Assembly (NCBI RefSeq): GCF_000526415.1
Contig: NZ_JAGA01000003.1
Span: 1,054,001 to 1,118,000 of the forward strand
Origin: Kallotenue papyrolyticum
GTDB taxonomy: Bacteria; Chloroflexota; Chloroflexia; Chloroflexales; Kallotenuaceae
DNA: 64,000 bases
Reading direction: 5' to 3'
The notes beneath the pieces were generated by a model that did not search any database, was not told the DNA's origin, and saw only the letters and a program-made list of their open reading frames with translations. Position numbers and translations under genes: made by a program. This document shows positions 43,619 to 53,254 of the stretch, one piece after another. Every line of letters starts with the position of its first letter. Positions within the stretch are counted from its first letter, which is position 1.

Positions 43619-44944
43619 CTAATCGATCTCGGTGGCCACGCCCAGCGCCTCGCGCGCCGCAGCGACAGGAAACAACGAACCGGTGACACAGATACAGTCC
43701 TCTGGCCCAGCCACGCGGCGAGCCGCCTCCAGCGCGGGCGGCACGTCGTGGGTGGCGATCAACGGCGCATGCGGAGGCAACCACGGACGCACGTGCTGCT
43801 CCAGCAGCTCCACCGGCGCGGCGCGTGGATGGTATGAGCGCGTCAGCACCACCGCCGCGGCCTCGGGCACCAGCGCACGCGCAATCCCGCCGATATCCTT
43901 GTCGCGCGAGGTGCCCAGCACCAGGATCAGCCGGCGGTAGAGCAGCGTATGCAGCGCATCGCGCAGGCGCAGGGCCGACTCTTCGTTCATCGCGCCGTCG
44001 ACAACGATCAGCGGATCGCGTCCAATGATTTCGAAGCGACCGGGCCAGTGGGCCGTGCGCAAGCCGGTTGCCAGCGCAGCGTCGGGCAGCGTCCACCCTT
44101 GCGCGCGCAGCAGCAGTGCGATCGTCACGGCCAGCCGCGCGTTGATCAATTGGTGCGCCCCGCCAAGCGCGACCGTCTCCGCGTTGATCGGCACCGGATA
44201 GCGCCACAGCTCGCCGGAAGCATCCGTCAGTGCGTGCGCGCCCTCCGCATCGGCGCGCCATAGCGGCGCGCCTAGGGCGGCGGCCTCCTGGCGGATCACA
44301 GCTTCGGCCGCCGGACGCTGCGGCGCGATCGCCACCGGTACGCCCGGCTTGATGATGCCGGCCTTGTTCCAGGTAATCTCCTCGATCGTGTTGCCGAGCA
44401 CGGCCATATGGTCAAAGGAGACCGGTGTGATCGCGCTGACGCGGGGCGTAACGACGTTGACCGAATCGTAGCGTCCGCCGAGGCCGATCTCCAACACGGC
44501 GACGTCCACGCGCTGCTCGGCGAAGTACCAGAGCGCCAGCGTCGTGGCCAGCTCGAAAAAGGTCGGTGCGCTTACCAGTTGCGCGACGATCGGTTTGAGC
44601 CGCTCGACGTAGGCGACAAACACGTCCTGCGGGATCAAGCGGCGATCGATCTGGATGCGCTCGCGAAACGAGTGCAGGTGCGGCGAGGTGTAGAGCGCGG
44701 TGCGGTAGCCCGCCGCACGCAAGATCGCCTCCAGCAGGGCGCAGGTCGAGCCTTTGCCCTTGGTGCCGGCGATCACCACACTAGGATAGTGCCGCTGGGG
44801 ATCGTCCAGCGCGGCCAGCAGCGCGCGCATGCGATCAAGGTTGAAGCGCGCATGCTGCGGCGAGGGCGGCATTTTCGACTCGTAGTTGACGAAGCTATAC
44901 AGGTAGTCGATCGCCGCCTGGTAGGCGGGTGGTGCGCCACGCAT
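43619..44944 (-). CDS. folC: folylpolyglutamate / dihydrofolate synthase
   Basis: A 441-residue Mur-ligase-fold enzyme that adds Glu to dihydropteroate and to folates. GTKGKGSTCALLEAIL is the ATP loop. Further marks are YTSPHLHSFRERI, the EIGLGGRYDSVN region and the C-terminal RFEIIGRDPLIVVDGA. It matches the folP gene at the right edge in pathway. First gene of a three-gene run. Confidence 0.93.
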   Translation of the reverse strand: MRGAPPAYQAAIDYLYSFVNYESKMPPSPQHARFNLDRMRALLAALDDPQRHYPSVVIAGTKGKGSTCALLEAILRAAGYRTALYTSPHLHSFRERIQIDRRLIPQDVFVAYVERLKPIVAQLVSAPTFFELATTLALWYFAEQRVDVAVLEIGLGGRYDSVNVVTPRVSAITPVSFDHMAVLGNTIEEITWNKAGIIKPGVPVAIAPQRPAAEAVIRQEAAALGAPLWRADAEGAHALTDASGELWRYPVPINAETVALGGAHQLINARLAVTIALLLRAQGWTLPDAALATGLRTAHWPGRFEIIGRDPLIVVDGAMNEESALRLRDALHTLLYRRLILVLGTSRDKDIGGIARALVPEAAAVVLTRSYHPRAAPVELLEQHVRPWLPPHAPLIATHDVPPALEAARRVAGPEDCICVTGSLFPVAAAREALGVATEID

Positions 44945-45015
44945 GGTTGCCCCTCTCTCGTGCTGCGCGCCCGGCTGCGGTCCAGCAGCGCCTCAGCCAG
45001 AGCGCGGTACCCTGC

Positions 45016-45021
45016 ATTATA
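45016..45021 (-). promoter_or_regulatory. -10 box for folC
   Basis: A perfect TATAAT on the minus strand about 72 bp before the folC start; the -35 region is weak. Confidence 0.45.
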
Positions 45022-45047
45022 GCCGAGCCGGACGCCCTAGCCCAGGC

Positions 45048-45056
45048 TGGTACAAT
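45048..45056 (+). promoter_or_regulatory. extended -10 promoter for the lytic transglycosylase
   Basis: TGGTACAAT, a one-mismatch extended -10 box, 57 bp before the start at 45113 and back to back with the folC promoter. Confidence 0.5.
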
Positions 45057-45112
45057 ACCCTCAGCATGCGTCGCACATAGCCCGGATCGGCCCACCCCCG
45101 GAAGGAGCACCC

Positions 45113-47455
45113 TTGCGAGCGATCGTTGCCCTGCTGCTGATGGTGTTGACAGCCTGTGGCGTGGTCCAGCCGCGCGCCGAATCGCAGCCTGTGGAGCTGG
45201 CGCAGGCAGCCCAAAGCCCGGCACAGCAGGAGCCGGTGTCGCTGGCGGCGCTGCTGAGTCTGGCCGCCGACCAGCGCCTGGCGGGCGAGTACGAGGCCAT
45301 GGCTACGACGCTGCAACAGGTGCTGGATCGTGGTCCCGATGCGGCCAGCGCCTGGCGCGCGCGCTACGGGCTGGCCGAGGCCGCGCTGTTGCAGGGACGG
45401 CCCGACGAGGCGACCCAGCGGCTCACGGCGCTGTTGAACGAGGGCGGCGATGCTGCCTGGCGCGCACGGGCGCTGTTCCTGCTAGCGCGCGCCCACGAAA
45501 GCGCCGGACGGCACGCGGAAGCGATCGCCGCGTACCGCCGGTATCGTGAGCTGCAACCGCCGCTGGAGCCCTACGCCGCGCTGCGGCAGGCGGCCCAAGA
45601 ACGCGCGCTGGGCCAGCACGCGGCAGCGATCCAGACCTACGAGCACGTGGCGCGCCAGTCGATCGCTACCAGCCGCCGGGCCGAGGCGCTGGAACAGTTG
45701 ATCGCGTTGTACACCGCCGGCGGACGCGCCGATCTGGCGCTGGCACGCTATCGCGACCTGCTGAGCTTTGCCGAACGGCCCGATTATCGTCCGAGCGTGC
45801 TGCTGCGCGCGGCGAAGCTGGCCGGCGCGAGCGATGAAGCCCGGGTCTGGCTGCGCGAGATCGTGAGCGACTATCCCGCGCGTGGCGAAGCGCTGGAAGC
45901 GGTCGCGCTGCTGCAGGCCGACGCGGCGGGTGGTCTCGCGCCGCTGGCCGCGGCCAATGTGTATTTCCTCCACGAGCGCTACAGCGAAGCGCTGCCGCTC
46001 TACGACGCAGCGCTAGCCGGCCCACTCAGCGAGGCGGAGCGGTTCGAGGCCCGCCGCCGCCGCGCGCTCTGCCTGCGGGCGCTGGCGCGCTACGACGAGG
46101 CGCTGGTGGAGCTGGGCGCGCTGGCGCAACAACGCCCAATCGTGACGATCACAGCGACGGCGCAGGCCGAGTTGGACTACGTGCAAACCGTTGGCTGGTC
46201 CGGCAACCTGCCCTGGGCGATCGACGGCTACCGTCGTTTTGCCGAGCGCTTCGCCGATCATGAGCTGGCCGCCGAAGCGCTGTGGCGGGCGATTCAATTG
46301 CAACAACGCCAGGGCGATACCCAGGGCGCGATGCTGGCCGCGCTGGAACTGGGGCGGCGCTATCCGCACAGTCAGGCGGCGCATCTGGCGCTGGAACAGG
46401 CCGGCATGTACTTTTACCGCAGTGGTCAGCGCGAACAGGCGATTGCCGCCTGGCAGTTGCTGGGCGACGGCGCAGATGGCTGGTGGGGCGCGTATGGGCA
46501 CTTTTGGGCCGGCAACGCGCTGGTGCAGGCCGGCCAGGCGGGCGAGGCCGGCGCTCGCTTCCAAGCCGCCGTCCAAGCTGCGCCGCAATCCTTCTATGCT
46601 CAACGCGCGCGTGAGCTGCTGCAGATCCCCGACACGGGCAGCGCCCCACTCGGCAGTGGCCCATCCGAGCAAGAGCGCCAGGCGGTCGTGGCCTGGATCA
46701 GCAGTTGGCATGCGCCCAGCGGTGGCGATCCCGCCGCTGAGGTAGCGGCCGCAGCGCCGGTGGTGCGCGCGCGCGAGCTGCACGCCCTCGACCTGCGCAA
46801 TGAGGCGCGCGACGAATGGTTTCGGGCTTACGACCAGTGGCGCGACGATCCGCTGCGGCTCTGGCATCTGGCGTTGGCCGCCCATGCGGACGCCCAGCCC
46901 TACGTTGCCCTCAAGGCCGCCGAACGCATCCTGGCGCTGAGCCCCGAGCGGCGCATCACCGCGGCCACGCCCGTGGGGCTGCTGCGGCTGCTCTTTCCCA
47001 CGCCCTACGCGCGGGTCGTGCAGCGCGAAGCTGCTGCCTTCGGTCTCGATCCGCGCCTGCTGTACGCGCTGATCCGTCAGGAAAGTCTTTTCAACCCCGA
47101 CGCCACCTCGTGGGCCGGCGCGCGCGGACTGGGCCAGGTCATGCCCGCGACCGGCGAAGGGATCGCCCAACATTTGCAGGTGGCCAACTACACGCCCGAC
47201 CTGCTCTACCGGCCGGCGGTCTCGATCCGCTTCGCGGCGCACTACCTGAGCTATCAGTTGCGCGCCTTTGATCAGAATGTGCTGGCCGCCGCCGCGGCCT
47301 ACAATGGCGGTCCTGGCAATGCGCAGCGCTGGCTGCAAATCACGGCCGACCGCGACCTCTTTGCGGAATTGATCGACTATCGCGAAACGCGCGACTACGT
47401 CAAGATCGTTTACGGCAACTGGGGCATGTACCGCCAGCTCTATGCCGGCCCCTAG
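45113..47455 (+). CDS. TPR-containing lytic transglycosylase lipoprotein
   Basis: A 780-residue exported protein. A TTG start at 45113 is used: GGAG is six bases upstream and the product begins with a lipoprotein signal (lipobox LTAC). Residues ~40-620 are a long run of TPR-like helical repeats. The C-terminal ~150 residues are a soluble-lytic-transglycosylase domain with catalytic Glu in IRQESLFNPDA, plus GARGLGQVMPAT and AYNGGPGNAQRW. This is the architecture of Slt-type enzymes, which cut peptidoglycan glycan strands. Confidence 0.9.
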   Translation: MRAIVALLLMVLTACGVVQPRAESQPVELAQAAQSPAQQEPVSLAALLSLAADQRLAGEYEAMATTLQQVLDRGPDAASAWRARYGLAEAALLQGRPDEATQRLTALLNEGGDAAWRARALFLLARAHESAGRHAEAIAAYRRYRELQPPLEPYAALRQAAQERALGQHAAAIQTYEHVARQSIATSRRAEALEQLIALYTAGGRADLALARYRDLLSFAERPDYRPSVLLRAAKLAGASDEARVWLREIVSDYPARGEALEAVALLQADAAGGLAPLAAANVYFLHERYSEALPLYDAALAGPLSEAERFEARRRRALCLRALARYDEALVELGALAQQRPIVTITATAQAELDYVQTVGWSGNLPWAIDGYRRFAERFADHELAAEALWRAIQLQQRQGDTQGAMLAALELGRRYPHSQAAHLALEQAGMYFYRSGQREQAIAAWQLLGDGADGWWGAYGHFWAGNALVQAGQAGEAGARFQAAVQAAPQSFYAQRARELLQIPDTGSAPLGSGPSEQERQAVVAWISSWHAPSGGDPAAEVAAAAPVVRARELHALDLRNEARDEWFRAYDQWRDDPLRLWHLALAAHADAQPYVALKAAERILALSPERRITAATPVGLLRLLFPTPYARVVQREAAAFGLDPRLLYALIRQESLFNPDATSWAGARGLGQVMPATGEGIAQHLQVANYTPDLLYRPAVSIRFAAHYLSYQLRAFDQNVLAAAAAYNGGPGNAQRWLQITADRDLFAELIDYRETRDYVKIVYGNWGMYRQLYAGP

Positions 47456-47473
47456 CACTGTTGCTGCGCGAGA

Positions 47474-49795
47474 TCAGGCAGCGCGCGGTGTGGTGAGCCG
47501 CGCGTCCGCCGTCGAAGACGTGCCTGAGGGTGTTTTGTTGGCCCCCACCAGCGGACGGCGCGCCGGGAGCAGCGCGAAGGCTTCTTCGGCCAGGAGCGGT
47601 TTGGCAAAGAGGTAGCCCTGCCCGAAATCACAAGCGATCGCCTGCAGCACGGCCAACTGCTGCTCGGTCTCGATGCCCTCGGCAATCACTTCCATACCCA
47701 GAGTATGGGCTAACGAAGTGATCGCCTCGACCAACTGCCGGCTGTCGCTGCGCGGTGCCAGGTTGGCGATGAAGCCACGATCGATTTTGAGTGCATTGAT
47801 CGGCAGACGGTGCAGTGCGCCTAGCGAGGAGTAGCCCGTCCCAAAATCATCGATCTGCAATTTCACGCCGAGGGCACGCAGATCGGCCAGGGCTTCGGGC
47901 GCCAGACTGGAGGTCTCCATCATCACACCTTCGGTGATCTCCAGCTGCAACGTATTAGGCGGCAGCCCGCTCTGCTCCAACACCGCCTGAACCCGCTGCA
48001 CCAGATCGGGTTGCGCACACTGCGCCGCGCATAGGTTGACGTTGATCGTCATGCGCTCGTTTGCGGTGGCAACCTGCCAGGCGCGCATCTGGCGACAAGC
48101 TTCGGCGAGCACAAACCACGAGATCGGCGCGAGCAGACCGGTCTCTTCGGCGACCGCCAGAAATTCGCTCGGCGGCAGCAGACCGCGCTGTGGATGGCAC
48201 CAGCGCACCAGCGCCTCAAAGCCGCTGATCTGGCCGGTTGCCAACGCCACGATCGGCTGGTAGACGACGCAGAACTCGCGACGCTCGATGGCCCGTCGCA
48301 GTTCCGTCTCCAGATGAAGGCGCTGCATCGCGCGCAGGTGCATTTCCTGATCAAACAGCGCGTAGCGCGCCCGGCCTCCCGCCTTGGCGTGGTACAAGGC
48401 CAGATCAGCATCGCGCAGCAGCTCCTCAGGACGGGTATAGCGCTCGTGGCTGACGACGATCCCGATGCTGACGGAGATACAGACTTCGAGATCATCGAGC
48501 AGCAGCGGAGCGGTCAGCGCCGCCTGGACACGCTCGGCTAATGCGCTGGCGTCGGCCACATCCTGCAGCCTGTCACACAAGATTGTAAACTCATCACCGC
48601 CCAAACGCGCCAGCAGGTGCGGTTGACACACCGCGGCCAGGCGCGCAACAACCGCGATCAGCAGCTCATCACCCAGCGTGTGCCCCAGACTATCGTTGAT
48701 GATTTTAAAGCGGTCGAGATCCAAAAAGAGCAGCGCAAAGCGGTAGTCGGGCGTTTGTTTGGCACGCGCCAGGGCCTGTTCCAGGCGCTCCATCAGCAGC
48801 ACGCGGTTGGGCAACCCGGTCAGCGCATCGTGCGAGGCGGCATGGCGCAACTGAGCCTCGATGTGCTTGCGTGGCGTGATGTCGGTCTGCGAGCCGGCCA
48901 TGCGGATCGCTCGACCAGTGCCGTCGCGAATGGCGACGCCGCGCACCAGCATCCACTGGTAATGGCCCAGCGCATCGCGCATGCGATGTTCGCTTTCGAA
49001 GTGCGGCGTAAGCCCCTGGAGGTGGACTGCCAGCTCGGCACGCACGCGTGCCAGATCATCGGGATGGATCCGCTCGAACCATTCGTGTGGACTGTCCCCG
49101 ATGGCTTGCTCCGCGTAGCCGAGCATAGCCTTCCAACGCGGTGAGTAGTACACGCTATCGGTGCGCAAATCCCAGTCCCACAGCCCATCATTGGCCCCCT
49201 GCGCCGCCAGGCTGTAGCGCTCCTCGGCGGCACGCGTGCGCAGTAGCATGCCGGTCAGGCGCTGGTTGAACTGCGATAACAGCAGCAGAATCAGTCCGAT
49301 CACCGTTGCGAGCGCGCTCATGCGGAAGACGAGCACAAAGCCGGATGGCGGCTCGGCAGTCTGTGACAGGAACTGTCCCAGCACCAGGATGAGCACGGCT
49401 GCCAGCCAGCAGGTCCAAGTCAGCCGGCGCAGCCCGCGGCGACTGACGTAGGGGAGCGCGATGGTCACTACCAGCAACGGCACAACGACGATCGCGAGAG
49501 CCAGCGCGGGCCGCAGCAGCGTAAACAACAACGCCGCGCCGAGCATACCGGCACAGATCGCCATCACCGCCGCACGCTGCCGGCCACGCTGGGTCAGGTG
49601 ATAGGCAACCATCAACACCAGCCCATAGCCCAGGGTGATCGTCGCCGTGAGCGCCGTGACGGGATCGCTGCTGAGCCCCGCCGCCACTGCTTGCACGAGG
49701 GCAAATCCCAGATCACAGGGAATGGTCCAGCGCAGGAACTGTTGCAACCAGGTAGCCTGGGTTGCTTGATCAGTGGTACCGTTATTCATCATCAT
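47474..49795 (-). CDS. membrane GGDEF-EAL cyclic-di-GMP protein with PAS domain
   Basis: A 773-residue protein. Six N-terminal membrane helices (about 15-185) are followed by a PAS/PAC sensor (about 190-325), GGDEF (RLGGDEFTILCDRL, active-site motif intact) and EAL (FEALVRWCHP and IDDFGTGYSSLG, also intact). It may both make and break c-di-GMP, or be biased by the PAS signal. Single gene, convergent with the transglycosylase with 18 bp between stops. Confidence 0.93.
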   Translation of the reverse strand: MMMNNGTTDQATQATWLQQFLRWTIPCDLGFALVQAVAAGLSSDPVTALTATITLGYGLVLMVAYHLTQRGRQRAAVMAICAGMLGAALLFTLLRPALALAIVVVPLLVVTIALPYVSRRGLRRLTWTCWLAAVLILVLGQFLSQTAEPPSGFVLVFRMSALATVIGLILLLLSQFNQRLTGMLLRTRAAEERYSLAAQGANDGLWDWDLRTDSVYYSPRWKAMLGYAEQAIGDSPHEWFERIHPDDLARVRAELAVHLQGLTPHFESEHRMRDALGHYQWMLVRGVAIRDGTGRAIRMAGSQTDITPRKHIEAQLRHAASHDALTGLPNRVLLMERLEQALARAKQTPDYRFALLFLDLDRFKIINDSLGHTLGDELLIAVVARLAAVCQPHLLARLGGDEFTILCDRLQDVADASALAERVQAALTAPLLLDDLEVCISVSIGIVVSHERYTRPEELLRDADLALYHAKAGGRARYALFDQEMHLRAMQRLHLETELRRAIERREFCVVYQPIVALATGQISGFEALVRWCHPQRGLLPPSEFLAVAEETGLLAPISWFVLAEACRQMRAWQVATANERMTINVNLCAAQCAQPDLVQRVQAVLEQSGLPPNTLQLEITEGVMMETSSLAPEALADLRALGVKLQIDDFGTGYSSLGALHRLPINALKIDRGFIANLAPRSDSRQLVEAITSLAHTLGMEVIAEGIETEQQLAVLQAIACDFGQGYLFAKPLLAEEAFALLPARRPLVGANKTPSGTSSTADARLTTPRAA

Positions 49796-49965
49796 CTCTC
49801 AGCACCGCTCTTCGGGCGATCTGCAACACGTAGTTGCGCTGTTGCAGCAGGACGCGCCGATCATATTGTCAGCGGACAGGAGTGCGTCAACAGACAATCA
49901 ACGGACAAGCGCCACGCTGCAGGCCAACAGTACCTGGCGCTCGATCGAGCAGCCGGTGGTTGGTT

Positions 49966-50946
49966 CTATAGGCACATGGTTTCCGGAAGATCGAGGCTCA
50001 CCCTGGTGGTGCTCAGGTAGCGACCTGAGGTATAGGACCATTCCAGGCTGCCGCGCATCCAGCCGCGCAGCACCGTCAGGTAGCGCTCGAGGGCTGCCGT
50101 GCCGGGCTCGTCTAGCACCGGCAGCCAGCGCGTGGCCGTGATGAAGCTACGCACCTCTGCGTTGACCAGCGCCGCAGTGCAATTGAGTGCCTCCTGCAAC
50201 CCGATCTGCTGCTCATGCTGCAGGATCAACACTAGATTATGGACATCGCCCTGTTCCAGTTCCTTGGCCAGCGAGATGATGTCATTGATCCAGCAGACCA
50301 CGTTGTTGGCCAGCAGCGTCAGGCGCTCGACCGTTGGATGAGCGCGCAGCGCTTCGGGAAAATCCAGTCCATCAATGATGCCGAACAGTTCGGTATAGGT
50401 ATTGATCCCGCTGCTGCGTGGACGCATGCGCTGGTAGCTGGCCAGATCGGGCACGCGCCCCTGGGCGCGGTTGGTCGCTTCCCACAGGCAGGCCTCGAAA
50501 AACTGTTCGACGCTGCGTACAAAGCGCTCCAGGCCGACGACCGAGGTCTTCTGCAATAAGCGCCGGCGAAGGTCGGCCAGCGCGCCGGCCAACGGCTGGT
50601 CTGCCTCTGGCGCTGCGCCGCGCAACACGGCTGCCAGGCGCGCCTGCTGGTGCTGGAGCTGCTCGGGCTGATCGCGGAGTGGTGGCGCGCTGCACAGATC
50701 GTCCCAGATGAAGCCCCAGGTGGTCCAGTCCACCAGCAGTTGCAGGTCGTGGCGCGCCAGCATCGGATAGACCCGGCCGATGAGCGCGCCGATGCGAACA
50801 GCGCTGAGACGTTGTTCGGCTTCAACGCTGGTGATCAAGCCGTAGCGCCGCGCCCAGGCCAGCGTCGCGCGCTCCACCACTGCAACATAGCGACTGCAGG
50901 AGGTGGTAAAGGGGCAGAACAGTTGGGGGAGCCGCAGCCGTTCCAT
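49966..50946 (-). CDS. class I terpene synthase (family 2)
   Basis: A 326-residue bacterial terpene cyclase. The aspartate-rich metal motif reads WDDLCSAP near residue 80, a DDxxS variant of DDxxD. The second metal motif NDIISLAKE (NSE triad) lies near residue 224. It should cyclise a prenyl diphosphate, but chain length and product cannot be told. A start at 50946 is chosen at conserved sequence with AAGGA upstream; 200 bp of upstream open frame shows no conserved content. No prenyltransferase, P450 or methyltransferase is adjacent, so it is an orphan. Confidence 0.85.
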   Translation of the reverse strand: MERLRLPQLFCPFTTSCSRYVAVVERATLAWARRYGLITSVEAEQRLSAVRIGALIGRVYPMLARHDLQLLVDWTTWGFIWDDLCSAPPLRDQPEQLQHQQARLAAVLRGAAPEADQPLAGALADLRRRLLQKTSVVGLERFVRSVEQFFEACLWEATNRAQGRVPDLASYQRMRPRSSGINTYTELFGIIDGLDFPEALRAHPTVERLTLLANNVVCWINDIISLAKELEQGDVHNLVLILQHEQQIGLQEALNCTAALVNAEVRSFITATRWLPVLDEPGTAALERYLTVLRGWMRGSLEWSYTSGRYLSTTRVSLDLPETMCL

Positions 50947-51177
50947 CGTGTCCTTCACCTCCCGAGCCTTCGACGTGCATCCATCCTGCTCGTCGCCGAT
51001 ACAGGTTGCGTGCTCTTTGCCATCTGGACAGCCTGTGTGTAGGCTACCAGTCCATCCTGTGCGACGGCCATACCCTCCGAGGAGGATCACCAACAGACCA
51101 TTGGGGGGATAGCAGGCGGGGACGCGAGGTAAGCCACATTGGAGCACAGCTTCATGGTCGCCAGCCCTGGTCTAGTT

Positions 51178-51210
51178 AACAAAAAGGGGACGGAAGCTTG
51201 TTCCGTCCCC
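51178..51210 (-). terminator. intrinsic terminator of tRNA-Lys
   Basis: Minus strand: a 10-bp stem GGGGACGGAA/TTCCGTCCCC (51210-51186) with a 5-base loop and then TTTTTGTT. Confidence 0.92.
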
Positions 51211-51212
51211 AC

Positions 51213-51288
<76 letters not shown>

Positions 51289-51310
51289 GTGACGTTCACA
51301 CGCGAAGGTG

Positions 51311-51339
51311 ATTATACCAGAGGCTGGTGCAAAATGCAA
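51311..51339 (-). promoter_or_regulatory. promoter of tRNA-Lys
   Basis: Minus strand TTGCAT (51339-51334), 17-bp spacer, then TGGTATAAT with the -10 box at 51316-51311. It combines a -35 box and an extended -10 box. Confidence 0.8.
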
Positions 51340-51445
51340 ATACCGCCATGACAGTGATCCGCCTATGCTCCTGGTTGCGTACCGTCTAGTGAGTACTGCT
51401 GCGCCGGGGCGCAGCTTGTCCTTGAAGGCAGAGGTCCAGACCATC

Positions 51446-52150
51446 ATGACTCGTCGCTTCACGCGTCCACGCCTGATCCGCCCGTTGCCCAAGGAGGAAG
51501 AAGAGATCAAGCCACTCTTGCGCGGCTGGTTGCACGCCGGGGCAGCCCTTGCAGCGGTGGGGCTGACCATGTTCTTCCTGATCCAGACCGCCGACGATGC
51601 GGTGCGCTTTGTATCGCTGCTGATCTACGGCCTGAGCATGATCCTGCTCTACGCCGTCAGCGCCACGTACCATATTGGGGCCTGGGACCAGCGCCGCGCC
51701 AGCCTGTTGCGCGCTTGGGACCATGCCAATATCTACCTGATGATCGCCGGCACGTACACACCCTTCTGCGTCAATATCCTCACCGGCTGGACGCAGAAGC
51801 TCGTGCTGGGGTTGATCTGGACGCTAGGGCTGGCCGGCGCGATCGGCACGGTCGTGTCGCTGCATCTGCCGCGCTGGATTCAGGTAGCGCTCTACATTGG
51901 CATGGGTTGGGTCGCCGTCTTCACCTTTCCGCAACTGGCGCACCTGCTCCCGCCGGGAGCCATCGCATTGGTCCTCGCCGGCGGCCTGTGCTACACCATC
52001 GGCGCGGTGATCTACGCCCTGCAGCGACCCAACCCGCTGCCGCACTACTTTGGGTTTCACGAACTCTTTCATCTGATGACCATCGCCGGCGGCGCTGCCT
52101 TCTTAATCGCCATCTGGCGCTGGGTGCTGCCGGGTGCCACAGGGCTCTAG
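51446..52150 (+). CDS. hemolysin III / PAQR family membrane protein
   Basis: A 234-residue protein with seven membrane helices. The conserved zinc-site residues are visible: SATYHIG, DHANIYLMIAGTYTPF and FGFHELFHLMTIAG (HxxxH). PAQR relatives include ceramidase-like hydrolases; bacterial members are called hemolysin III, though the activity is unclear. The start is set at MTRRFTRP; the longer frame runs back over the tRNA promoter. Confidence 0.88.
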   Translation: MTRRFTRPRLIRPLPKEEEEIKPLLRGWLHAGAALAAVGLTMFFLIQTADDAVRFVSLLIYGLSMILLYAVSATYHIGAWDQRRASLLRAWDHANIYLMIAGTYTPFCVNILTGWTQKLVLGLIWTLGLAGAIGTVVSLHLPRWIQVALYIGMGWVAVFTFPQLAHLLPPGAIALVLAGGLCYTIGAVIYALQRPNPLPHYFGFHELFHLMTIAGGAAFLIAIWRWVLPGATGL

Positions 52151-52166
52151 CACCGCCGTCGCCCGC

Positions 52167-52637
52167 TTACCGCTGCAGGCCGGCCAGCAGCCGCTCGGCT
52201 TCGGCAGCTACGTCGACATCCACCATCACACTGTAGCGCTCAGCCTGGATGCCGCCGATCGAGGTAAAGTCGCGTCGTCCACTGGAGAGCGCGTAGCCGA
52301 TCAGATTGAAGATCGCACCGATGACCGCGCCGGCAATCACGCCATACAGCAGAAACGCGAACAGGTCCAGACCGACCGTAAAAATGCTGAACAACAGGCC
52401 AACAAACGCGCCGATCAGCGCGCCGCTGAGCAACCCGTTCATCAGCGCCCGCCCCCAGTTGAGGCGTCCGGTCACCTGTTCCACGAAGCGCAGACCTTCG
52501 GCTACAATCGCGACACGCTCGACGGGAAATTTCTGATCCGACAGGTAATCCACGGCGCGCTGCGACTCGTCGTAGCTGGTGTAGGTGGCCACCACCCGGC
52601 GATCGCGACGCATTGGCTCGACCATTTGGCGTTCCAT
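52167..52637 (-). CDS. general stress protein 17M-like (YflT domain) membrane protein
   Basis: A 156-residue protein. The N-terminal half (VATYTSYDESQRAVDYLSDQ, ERVAIVAEGL) matches the general stress protein 17M-like domain. A glycine-rich double membrane helix follows (GLLSGALIGAFVGLLF, GVIAGAVIGAIFNLIG). Such proteins are common in stress regulons. GGAGGAG precedes the start. Confidence 0.8.
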   Translation of the reverse strand: MERQMVEPMRRDRRVVATYTSYDESQRAVDYLSDQKFPVERVAIVAEGLRFVEQVTGRLNWGRALMNGLLSGALIGAFVGLLFSIFTVGLDLFAFLLYGVIAGAVIGAIFNLIGYALSSGRRDFTSIGGIQAERYSVMVDVDVAAEAERLLAGLQR

Positions 52638-52729
52638 CCATCTCCTCCTTGGCTATCGCTTGCCGATATGTGGCCAACTCAGCAAGGGGGATGCCACTCC
52701 GGCGGCGCGCCAGCCCTAGCTGCCGATGG

Positions 52730-53254
52730 TCAGGCCTGGCCGTGGGCCACCGCCTGGCAGAGCAGCTCAAACGCAGCCTGCTCGGCCTCGTCGCGTGTCA
52801 TATACACATACGGACTGAAGCGCTGGTCGCAGACGACACACCAGGCCGGTGCAGCGCGGGGCGGCGTATGGCGCAGCAGAATCAGGCTATGCCCCAACAG
52901 CACACGCCGCAGGCTGCCATCGGCCAGCGCCTCCCAGGGCGTGACCTGCCACTGGCGGCGAAGCGCCTCGCGCATGGCGCAGGTGGAGCGCGTGGGCGAG
53001 ACCGGCGGCACAGGCGTGTCGTCGGGAGGCATCTCCTCGGGGCGGACCCGGGGTGGCCGCTGCCAGCTGCGCCGCGGAGCACGGCGTGCCTGGCGCAGAG
53101 CGAATTCGCGTCGGAAGCGCGCGTAGGCGGCGTTGATCTGCTGCATCAGCTCGGTGCTACCGCCATGGTCGGGATGATAGCTGAAGCACAGCCGGCGATA
53201 CTCCAGCCGCGCTTCTTCCAGGGTTTGACAGCGGGCAAACCAGTCATCCACCAT
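52730..53254 (-). CDS. J-domain protein
   Basis: A 174-residue protein with a short N-terminal J-domain (LEYRRLCFSYHPDHGGSTELMQQINAAY cut around the HPD motif) and an uncharacterised C-terminus with two tryptophans and CVVCDQ. The HPD loop would stimulate DnaK. GGAGG precedes the start at 53254. It overlaps the DUF6285 gene by 11 bp, so it belongs to the same transcript although a role there is not obvious. Confidence 0.78.
   Translation of the reverse strand: MVDDWFARCQTLEEARLEYRRLCFSYHPDHGGSTELMQQINAAYARFRREFALRQARRAPRRSWQRPPRVRPEEMPPDDTPVPPVSPTRSTCAMREALRRQWQVTPWEALADGSLRRVLLGHSLILLRHTPPRAAPAWCVVCDQRFSPYVYMTRDEAEQAAFELLCQAVAHGQA

Noticed and set aside
50947-51147. N-terminal extension of the terpene synthase
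   Set aside because: The extra 67 residues are Gly/Cys/Thr-rich without conserved content, and a ribosome site precedes the internal ATG at 50946.
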